Virus record (IMG/VR): IMGVR_UViG_3300027963_000259
Location: 1-28,562 of that record
DNA length: 28,562 nt
Source: a virus
Reading direction: 5' to 3' (one strand)
Both the position numbers and the translations under genes were made by a program. The notes below the pieces were generated by a model. That model made no database searches and had not been told where the DNA came from. It saw nothing but the letters and a program-made list of their open reading frames with translations. Positions 1 through 10,200 of the stretch are shown here, in pieces (position 1 is the stretch's first letter; each line of letters starts with the position of its first letter).

Positions 1-546
1 TGTTATGTCTTTCTTTGGTATAAACTCTGTGTTACTGTATATAGACACAACCACATCTTCAACATATGTTTTAACTATAACACGATCAACGTCGGTTGAG
101 TCTGTAACAATTTCAGGTTTCATTCCAGTAAACAATCCGGAACTAAATGCCGGTCCAACCAATACCCAGCTCGAGCCATTAAATAGATTCAACTGTTGGT
201 TTTTAGTGTCTACCCAGATGTCGCCCGTTATGCTATTTCCAACTGTCGGAGCACTATTTCCTTTTTTAATAGAACCCGATGATTTCCAAGTGTTACCGTC
301 ATAAACTTTTAGATCTTCAACACCGTTACTCTTATCATACCAAAGCTGCCCTTCGATCGGATTTGTTGGAGGGGTGGTATTTGCAAAATTTTCCAAAAGG
401 TGTAGGAAATTTTCAGATATATCTACACCATAGCCTCTGGCATTCCTTCCTGGAAATACCAAACTGGTTTGTTCATTTGCAGTTCCATCATTTACAATGA
501 TAGAACCTTTACCAACATAATCTGTAAATTTAATTGTGTAAGACAT
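1..546 (-). CDS. Fibre-like phage structural protein, N-terminal 182 residues (open at left edge)
   Basis: The frame is open from an ATG at 546-544 to base 1, so 182 residues are visible and the C-terminus lies outside. The protein starts MSYTIKFTDYVGKGSI. It contains GYGVDISENFLHLLENFAN (about residues 40-58), an N-terminal motif I associate with fibre or structural proteins of marine T4-like phages. Two copies of a G-x-(L/I)-W-(Y/V)-D ... (L/V)-(Y/F)-x-G-x-x-W repeat follow: EGQLWYD to GNTWK, and TGDIWVD to GSSWV. The ATG overlaps the upstream stop as TAATG, so it is probably translationally coupled; no strong ribosome binding site of its own is visible. A virion role outside the baseplate (fibre, pin or collar) is inferred from position and repeat style. 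The exact T4 counterpart (gp9-gp12 region) cannot be assigned. Confidence 0.7.
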   Translation of the reverse strand, partial: MSYTIKFTDYVGKGSIIVNDGTANEQTSLVFPGRNARGYGVDISENFLHLLENFANTTPPTNPIEGQLWYDKSNGVEDLKVYDGNTWKSSGSIKKGNSAPTVGNSITGDIWVDTKNQQLNLFNGSSWVLVGPAFSSGLFTGMKPEIVTDSTDVDRVIVKTYVEDVVVSIYSNTEFIPKKDIT

Positions 547-1208
547 TATCCGTTAAACCCCGACAAGCTCTGTATACGAATCGTATAATCTATCTGTATA
601 AGCCTATTAAGGCTTTTTTGCACAGGATGAAATATAACATGTGTGAGCAATTTACCTGTACCGCTCGAGTCATAACTTAACAACCCAAGCTCGTCAAATG
701 TAAATTGATTGTTAATATCATTTGCATTATCAAACGCTTCTTGCCCAGCTGGTTCACCGTAATCTAACAAACAAGAAACTACTACATCTGTATACACTGT
801 TCCAGTAATATGTCTAGTTTCTAATCTATTTCTTGTTGGATCTAGATTAGTTACACTACGATTATCCACAACCTTTTTATAAGTTTGATAATACAAAGTA
901 CTATTAGTACCTACACTATTTGGTGTCAAATATGTAATAATACCTGTAGGATCGACGTTAGTTCCACCGTTACCAAATGCCATTTCGTAGATAAATCCGC
1001 GTCCTTGATTCGATAAACTTTGTGCTAATGCTACACTCATATTTTCGTAATGGATAGCATTACGCTTATTGATGTAAACATCTCCAGTCTCAGGATCAAA
1101 AATCTTAATGTGTCCTTCAACATGAAAAGGACCGTGTTCGTCTGGTTTGGTGTTCATTTCTTTATCCTGATCATTAATCTCTTGAGTATTAATATTGTCT
1201 TTTTCCAT
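546..1208 (-). CDS. Baseplate/fibre-associated structural protein (candidate in the gp8 position)
   Basis: A 220-residue protein lies directly downstream of the gp7-type giant. I choose the ATG at 1208 over an in-frame GTG at 1220: a GGAAG ribosome binding site lies five bases before the ATG, and the late promoter box at 1223-1230 leaves no leader for the GTG. The first 25 residues are acidic and hydrophilic and probably disordered. The middle contains HYENMSVALAQSLSNQGRGF followed by YEMAFGNGG. The C-terminus reads FDELGLLSYD, then LLTHVIFHPVQKSLNRLIQI and DYTIRIQ, which I associate with structural proteins of large myoviruses. It sits where T4 has gene 8 (wedge), but it is shorter than T4 gp8 (334 residues) and I see no diagnostic gp8 motif, so that equivalence is positional only. 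Its stop overlaps the next start as TAATG. Confidence 0.7.
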   Translation of the reverse strand: MEKDNINTQEINDQDKEMNTKPDEHGPFHVEGHIKIFDPETGDVYINKRNAIHYENMSVALAQSLSNQGRGFIYEMAFGNGGTNVDPTGIITYLTPNSVGTNSTLYYQTYKKVVDNRSVTNLDPTRNRLETRHITGTVYTDVVVSCLLDYGEPAGQEAFDNANDINNQFTFDELGLLSYDSSGTGKLLTHVIFHPVQKSLNRLIQIDYTIRIQSLSGFNG

Positions 1209-1222
1209 ATTCTCTTCCACTT

Positions 1223-1230
1223 TATTTATT
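1223..1230 (-). promoter_or_regulatory. T4-type late promoter box AATAAATA, overlapping the giant gene's stop codon
   Basis: On the minus strand the sequence reads CCTAAATAAATAAAG. The box contains the TAA stop of the giant gene (1228-1226) and ends 14 bases before the ATG at 1208. It matches the T4 late consensus TATAAATA at seven of eight positions and is identical to three other boxes in this window. It would let the structural and fibre genes be transcribed without reading through the 15.4-kb gene. Promoter activity is inferred. Confidence 0.55.
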
Positions 1231-4200
1231 TAGGTAAATCCACCTGTCTTACTTTTAGGAACCTAGCAATGTCAGTATTACTGTCTCTTAATGAAGAATT
1301 TTCGTTGTATTTGAACCAAACTTTTCCAGTCCTACGAACGATTACAACTAGATCACCTGCATTAGGTGCTTCAGTTAACCTCACTACGTCGCTATTTTCG
1401 TTGACACTAAATTCTGCTTCGAGTTGTTTATCTCCCGCTCCCTTGTAACTGTCTTGTCCCAGTGCTTGATCATATATAGTCATTGGTGCTTTTCTTAAAC
1501 GACGCCCTGCAACAAATACTTCGATCTCATCACATTGACCATAGTTGTATGGTATGCTTGGATAAGAAATAAGGTTTGCTACACCCGAGCCGGATCCAGT
1601 TCCGGTGGCAATAAATTTAGTTCCGACTGTGTTGCTGTAAGCACCAATCAATTTAAAATTAGTTGTACCAACTACTGCTATAGTATATTCTGTTCCAACA
1701 ACAAAGCTGCCAGCATTGATCGGAACAGCATTAGTTTCTCTATACCATTCTTTATAAATTGTACTGTCATCGTCGATGGTGCCAACTGTCGGAGTTGGGG
1801 TAAAATCTAAATCAAAAATCTGTGTAGAACCATCTCCATAATGTGTCTTTTTTATTTCTTTATCTGTGTATGGAACAGTTGTTGATTGTCCGATATCAAT
1901 AACCCTAGATCCCGCCGAAACATATTGATTTATCGAAGTACCTAGCGTACCACGACGTAGCTGTCTTAATATATTTCCGTCTTTAACAAAGTATTCGATA
2001 CGCTCACCGGCAATTTCAATAACACAAGGTATACCGAGTCTTGCATTAGTTAATCCTGCAGGATCATCGAGAACTGCCCCGTCTGCAACTTCTATCCTTG
2101 TATCAAAATAATTAAATTCTTTAGCTAAGAATGTTATCTTTTCTTTATCCAAAGTCTTATAATGATTCCTGTTTAACATATCTTTGAATATGTTATATCC
2201 ATAACTTGGACTTATAGTTTTATCGCTTGTTGTTACCACTTCGATGTAATCTTTACCTGTTAAGTTATCCGGTAATGTAACTCTTATCTGTCTACGATTA
2301 TCTAGTACAACGTAATCGAAATTTGGTGAAAGTAACTTTCTATTTAATCCAACAAACACACCGCTAGTATCCGATACAACCCTAGGTAGGTCTATTATTC
2401 CACTAGTATTAATAGCTGAATTTAGAGGATCGTACTTAGTAGTATCGTATCTTAATGAATCGTAACTAGTTTTAAATCTAAAGCCTACGTTTTCTGATTT
2501 AATTTTCAAGATATCGTGATTTGAGAATGTAGTTATCTGTAATATTTCTTTGTTAACGATATTATAAGATTTAGAAATAACTATCTTATCATTCTCGATC
2601 TTATAGTCGCTGTCTAAGAATATTTCAACTGTTATCTCATCACCGTCGATTGCAACACCTGCATTTAGTGTTATCGAAGAAAATGCCGAATCGAATCGGT
2701 ATTCAATCACCGGAGATAGTACAATACCATTTCGATAGACCTGTATGTCGGTTTGTTTTAGAAGATATGGCTCATATCTTAAATCTGGTATAAAATATAC
2801 AGATCCATCATATATAAAGTTTTCACAGTCGGGTGATCTTAAAAATTCCCCATCTACTATAACAAGTGCTGCATGAGATAATGGGCCCAATACCGATGGT
2901 ACTTGTTCTAAATCATATTCATACTGCCCAGCAACCATATTAGTGATCTGTAAATTCACTTTACTGAATTTTCTTATGTTTCCTTCGAGAATCATAACCT
3001 GTATTATTGAATTAAACGGTGGTGCTTGATCAAATTCAACTATTACATTACCTAAAGAAGTGTATGTGTCGTCGCTTTCTTTAAGAGTGTAATCTACCAT
3101 TATACCGTTAACTGTTATATAAGCAGATACATTTCTAGTTGAATCTTGAACTAGGTCATAATGATATCTTGCTGCTGTTAAGAATTCTGTAGTGCTTCCA
3201 TCGCCGATAAAATCTACTTTATCGAGTATATCATATGCTCCAGTATCTATTACAGTAATAGATACTCTAGCTCCGTATGCCGGAGCGTAATACATTTTTA
3301 CAGTTTTTTCATAATAATCTACATCAAAATCTGCAAGATTATTGTCAACTAGCACAATTACACCGTCATTACTTGTAGGTAACTTGTCAATCTTAAAGTC
3401 AGTTGTTACACTATCTCCGGTATAATCTGTATTGTAAACGTTTGGTCCTCCAGCATTTGGAAGAGTATAGATTTTCATATTAAGAGCATCAACTAGTTGC
3501 CCTTGTATTAATTCCTCAGGCCCATGACTAGTATCTGCAGTGACAAACCTATCTCCGTCAATTACTATTTCTTCTGCTAATACACCTTTTGCTGTAGCAT
3601 ATGGTAAATCTCCGCCGATCAAGAATGAGTCTAAAAGATTCCTGTCTGTCGGTAATACTGTACCATCACTAGTACTCTTACGGAATAATACTTCACTTCC
3701 AATGAATTGTAAATTCACTGGTAAAATATCTGGAAATGTGATAACTTTAGAGTGTCCGTCGCCAACAAATGAATCTATAAACACATCATCTGGGGCAGTC
3801 GATAATCCATTTGCTAATACTGTACTTCCGTCGTATTGACTATAGTATGGATCGTCTACACGTTTTCCATCTATATAGACATTTATAACTTCGCCAGCTG
3901 CTGGAGTATATGGTAAAGTAAACGATCTAGTACTTCCATCGATTCCAACTATATAGTCGTCATTACTAGTGACTGTTCCGTCCCATGTTGAAACATCCCA
4001 ATTTAAAACATCCCACCCACTGCTTACATCAAAATCTAAACTTACAATCGACACTCCACCGTAATCGACCCCTGTCATAAGTTGCCCTAGATCTTTACCA
4101 TACTGTCCTGCCGAAGGATCGTAAGCATAGTTGATTCTATCTGCTGCAGAATATAGTCGTATATTTTTATAATAACCTATCTTAATAGTTGACCCTGCTG

Positions 4201-7200
4201 CAGGTGCATCAGTAAACGTAATAGTACCTTCTAATGCATTGTAGGTATCGTGTAAGGCTCGTGATAGAGCTACAGAATATTGTACACCATATATTTCAAT
4301 ATCATCAACTGTGATAGTAATTTTATTTTTGCTAGCTTCGGGAGCATATGACAACTTGAAATCTACTTTTGTTCCAGTTCCTTTAAAAGTATCAACATAT
4401 TCAAAACTATCAACAGTGTATGAAGCAGTTATTCTATCAAACTTTATAATCGTTTTTAGAGTTCTTGCTTTTGTGTTACCGATAACGGCATATGCTTTTG
4501 CTCTCTTAGTTTCAACATCGCCGTTACCGCCACTGATGTAAATCTTTGGCGCCGATATATATCCGTATCCTGGACGATCGATTACGATTCTAGTTAATTT
4601 TCCATTAGATACATATGCTGTGGCTGCTGCAGGTATTTCTACGATGCCTGTTGTGCCGGTTGCAGTTCCTGTTGCTTGATCTACTGCAACAGGTGCTATA
4701 CCACCACCAGTTAGCGCATTGTTAATGCCAGGTTGTGCCGGATTACCGTAATAGGTTGTTCCTAACACATACGGAAACACAGGAATTTCTGTATCATCGA
4801 TTGTTGTAAAATAAGCATAAGTCCCGTTAGGATAATCTGGTGTAATACCAAATCTTCCGTTGTGTATATCTAGATCGCCAAGCCCGGTAAATTCATAATC
4901 CTGCACAAAGATTCCCATTGGAAACTTGCCAGTATCGGCAGCACCAGTAAGACTTCGATATGACGGACTCTTTAAATTAAATCCAGTTTTTAAAGCTGCA
5001 ACTCCGCTCGAAGACGAAGTTGGATCACTATATCCGTACGGTCCATAAACTGGATAACCATCTAGTGCAAAACCTAATATTTTAGAATGTCCATCTGGAT
5101 GTCTTAAACCGCCTTTTAGATAAGGTATCAACGACACTTCGGCTATACCTGTTGAGTTTACCGATCCTGCTGCATGTCCGGTACCATTTAACCATGCATT
5201 AGCAAAACTAAAATCATGATAATGATATTGTCCAGGGGGAGAAGCATGACCGCCTGCTGAATCCTCACCAAAATTATAACCAGCGTCTATGCCTTCTGAT
5301 GCAGCAGCATTATAATTAAATCCTGCCGGAGCAGCTGGCCATCCATTAGGCGAACCATTTGCTGCTGACATGTTAAACATCGAAACGCCATTTAACCAAT
5401 AACCAATTAATCCATAACCAACAGTAGTTTCTGATGCTGCAGGCTGATCTGTTCCTGCACGTAACGAGAATGTGTGATTGAATTCTTGAGGTGTAGGAGT
5501 ACTCATTGGTATCGAACTATCGTTATATTCTATTCCATAACTATGATAAGGTAATCCTGTAGCAGTTATGTTAATAGTACCGCTAGATATCGTCCATGAT
5601 GAAGATACTGATGTCATTCTTCCTAGCTGTGCTGCATCAGCTGCACCACTTATATCTGTACTTGAGGTTCCTGACAATGTAGCAACATCTGTTACTGTGG
5701 AGCTTGCGAATCCACCGGTTATAATAACTTTTGGAACACTTGTATAATCCATACCTTGATCATCGATAACAATAGATGTCAATTGATATGTATGATTTTT
5801 TGACCAACTCTTCCATGGATAATAATCAATTCTCGAAGAATCTTTAGTAGTTCTATCGATTCGATTTAAGAAATAATCATAATAAGGAGGTAAATCAAAG
5901 TCAGTCATTGCCTGACTTGCAGATTCTATGTAATCATACGAATCTACAAATTCTCTTATTTTAGATTTATAAGGTTTGACTTCTTCTATATAAGATTGAT
6001 AACTTGCTAATTCATCACTTTGGAAAGTAGCTCTTTGTTTTAAGGTTCCAACTATATGATTAATTTTTAAGAAGCTGGTCTTAAACAACCAATCTGTATA
6101 TAGCTGTTCACTCAATACATAATGTATGCTATTAAAGAAAGATCTTACATATTCTATCTTGAAGTCATCTACTAATATATCATCGCGTAGTGCGTTCAAT
6201 ATAATTCTTAATTCTTTAGTTGGTCCAGTATCATATAGATTTAAATCGTAACTAAATTTAGTATCGTACCCTAGGTCTTGATTTAGATTGTAAATTTTTG
6301 ATGAGAACTCAATAGTATCTGCTTGTTTACCTACAACTACATAATCGTTAGTAAAATCAGCACTGTATGTTAGATATCTTCTTTCTAACAATAACCACTT
6401 ACCGTAGCCTGCATCTTTAATTTTTACGATATCTCCCTTACGTACAGTAAGACCATTGAGATCAGCAGTTTTGTTGACTAGATGTTTTACATCTGAATCT
6501 AATCCATAACCTGTAGCATACCAATCTTTGTAAGACCAATATCGTGTAACATCATATGCCTGTGTTTTGGTCCTAGTCCATGCGCTTTTTATTGGATTCC
6601 ATATTTGAATGCTCCACCCGTTATTTGCGTCTTCGTCTGTATTAACTAAAACAGAAAATCCTCGTACTTCGAGCTTAGTATCGGAATCATATTCTCTACC
6701 ATTTTTAATTATTTCTGCTTTTATTATCATACCTTCTTTATCAATAACAGTAAGTATTTCTGCTTCTGATCCAGTTCCAATAATTTTTACGTTTGGACCA
6801 TACCAAGTTAATGGAGTTCCTTCTATGTCTTTGGTATAAGGCTTGTTACATACATAACCATATCCGGGTTCATCTATGAATATGTTTAATAATTTTCCAT
6901 CTACAACCTGCACAGATAGTTTAGCAGTTTTTAATTTCTCAGTACCTACGAATCTTAATTCATATAGAACATCAATAACCCTATCTATATCTCCCGAATT
7001 CAAAGTTGGAGACATTTCATTCATCTGTAACTTTTGTAAATTAACATTATCAACTACTTGATTAGTTGACAACACCGAATTTACATATTCGAAGAATTGT
7101 TTTAATGCTTCGAATCTATTAACAAACCAACTCTGTCTAGGACTATTAAGGTTGCCATATCTTTGTTTTTTGCTTAACTTAGTATCTGGAACTTGGCGTC

Positions 7201-10200
7201 CTAGTGAATCCGATCCTACTAAACTATCAAACCACTTTGATTCAATAGTCGATGGTATGATAGCACTAGCATCATTGTCTGCTACTAACGCATACTGTCT
7301 ATGTGTGATAAGATCAGTATTATCAATTTCATAAAATTCAAGATTTAAACTTACATCAGCGTTAATTAAACTATTTTTAACATTGTTTAATGACAAACTA
7401 TTTTTGTTAGTGGCCGCAACGTAACGATAACCCTGCGATTGAGGATCTAATATAAGTTTTGTAATTACTGCTCCGCTGATCTTTCTGTTTAGAACATTTG
7501 GAACAGTGTTTTTATACTTTACCCAATAGTAATAAAGAGTTGTCTTTGATCCACTAATAGGATCATATTTGAACTTACTGCTATATGTAAAGTTATCAGG
7601 ATCTTTTGGTAATCCACTTATACCCTGTGATAGTCCATCGGCTGTATCTGCTATTTCTGCCCAACGACCTGGTAATAGTGTTGTTTCAACCCATTCATAT
7701 ATTTCAATCATAGATCCTGGGAACAGACGTCCCCAATGTATATTCCTATAAGTTGAATCGCCTTGCTCATACCAGGTATACTTTAGAGTAGATAGATTCC
7801 ACCATAACTCTCCAACATGCTCGTCAGTCCAAGGATTAGTATGATCGATCGAAACACCCGTGTTTAATCCATATTCGTAAATCGCAGGATCATAATAAGT
7901 TTGATATTTGATCTCTTGCTCAGCCGGTGCAGGTATCTTACCTTTAGCAGGATCATAAAAATCTAGATTTGATATCAATTCACTCTTGGCCGTGTTATAG
8001 ATAAATGCTTTTTTAAATTTAGACACATCAACTAATGAATCTTGCGATGCTTTTATATTCCAACTTAACGTATCATAATCAAATATAAAGATTGATCCAT
8101 AACTGATGTTCCCTGTATGATTTGCAGGACTTCCAACGATCAAACTGCCGCTCATTAGCGTTAGAGATGCACCAAAATTGTCCAATGCTTCAAGTTCACT
8201 TGCTGCACTTAGTCTATCTCCGTATATAAACGTCTGATCAAACCTATTGTAAACAAATACAGATCCTGTATAAGGAGTTGTGTCATGGAATGTTGTAGTT
8301 TTTCCATCAAATGACGTTCCACGTAATACTGCGCTATTGGTATCTAATTCATAATTAACTGTCGACCCGTCACTAAAACTCAATCTTGCATTGTGCTTAT
8401 CAAAAGTAAGCGTAGTAACATTACTGCCACCCATTGCAGCAACAACTAATAGACGTTCATCGCTGCTTAAATTAATTTTTGATCCAAATCTTTCATTGTC
8501 TAGTACAGTTGGGGGTACGATTAATTGTATTAGTTGATAAACACTATCTGAACTATCTTCTCCTGCTATTTCAAAACAGTAAACCGATCCAACATTGCTT
8601 CCTTCGATGTCATCGTTTGGACAAGAAGCAAACAAGAAATTATTTGTTATCTTGATACTGTATCCAAACATATCAGTTTCACTGAGATAGCTATCACCAC
8701 CGACTTTGTTCGGAACTTTACCTGTTGCTATAGTGTGTCCGTCAATTATTTCTATTAATTCATATTCATGAATAGAATCTATACGATCAAACACATAAAC
8801 TGCGCCCGTAGCCAGGAACGGAGCAGAAACTGCTACACGGCTACCATCGACACTCGAAGAAATATCATATCCATACATGCTTCCTGCTGATGGACTATAG
8901 ATTGAATAGAAGGTACCAGTATTAGATCTAATATTAGTAAAATCTAACATTGGTTGATTGTTAAATCTCCAAGAATATGTTGATTGATTATCGATCGTCT
9001 TCCTAAATATCTGCACACGCCCTGTGGCATTTTGATAGTCCTTACAACCAACAAACAACCAGTGATCGGTACCATCATATGATAATGATACTTTACTTCC
9101 AAACTGTTCATTTGAGACTGGATCATTGGACGCCAATACTATTTCTCTAATGTATCTATTGCTCGAAGGATTATGTGTGTATACAACTACCATACCTTGG
9201 TTCATGTATCCACTACTATAACCTACACGTCTGGCTTCATATACGTAATCTAACTTCCAGTTTCCTGAAGTGCTTATATCTTGAGGGCCGTTTGCATTTT
9301 GTGAAACAAGATTCTCGTAAAAATTACCTTGGAATTTTACTACATCACCTGTTACATAAACGCCAGTTGGGCTATAATTTCCTAAAAAATAACTTTTAAC
9401 ATTACTTGTGCTCGGTGCACCAACAGCTAAAACACTACCATCAAAAGAAACGTCAATGCTAGTTCCAAATTTAATAAAACCTGTATCAGCAAAATTAGAT
9501 GGAGCACGTAAAATTTCGATAAAATTCCATTTACTAACATGATTAGGACGATTGTAAACTAAAACAGCTCCTTGATCATAATAGTTAATGGCACTTACAA
9601 ACATCCATTTTTCGTCACCGCTGAGCTTTATATCATATCCATATTGTTGATTGTTTTGTTTGATGTTTGGAGATAATTCACTTTCAGTAAAAGCATCTAT
9701 ATTCTCTAGTACTAACCATTTTCCTGATTTGTCACTATCTACCCACATCTTTTCGCCACGTATGTCTAAACGATTGTATCGTTTAGTCTGTATCGCTGCA
9801 GGAGTAGCAAATCTTGCAGATTTGATAGTATGCATCAATCCTTGTGTGCTATCTTCTTCTAACTTATAAAGAACTGAATTGAAAGTAAAGATTTCAACCA
9901 TTCTTCCGTAAACGTTCTGTACTTTATACGATCCGTCTAATGCATCAAGGTTAGTTAATGTAACTATGTCGTCCTCAGCAATATCTGGTGCTGCGCTGCA
10001 TTCTAAAGTAACGATATTACCGTCAATTGACCAATTAGTAACCGTGACTCCGGTATTGAAATATTCTAAAACATCCCAATCATTTGTAGCAGTAAATCCT
10101 AACCATATTTTATCTTTTTCTGCAAAGCGAGTAATGTCATAATTTAACAAAGTAGCTTCGTTAAACATGAGATGATTTACATCTTCATCTCTAACATAAC

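Noticed and set aside
1209-1220. GTG start at 1220 for the structural protein.
   Set aside because: It would leave almost no leader after the late box at 1223-1230, while the ATG at 1208 has a well-placed GGAAG.
1050-1448. A 132-codon plus-strand frame with a hydrophobic stretch across the junction of the giant gene and the next gene.
   Set aside because: It spans two convincing minus-strand genes and their promoter and lacks a ribosome binding site. The hydrophobic run is the reverse of an acidic, polar N-terminus.
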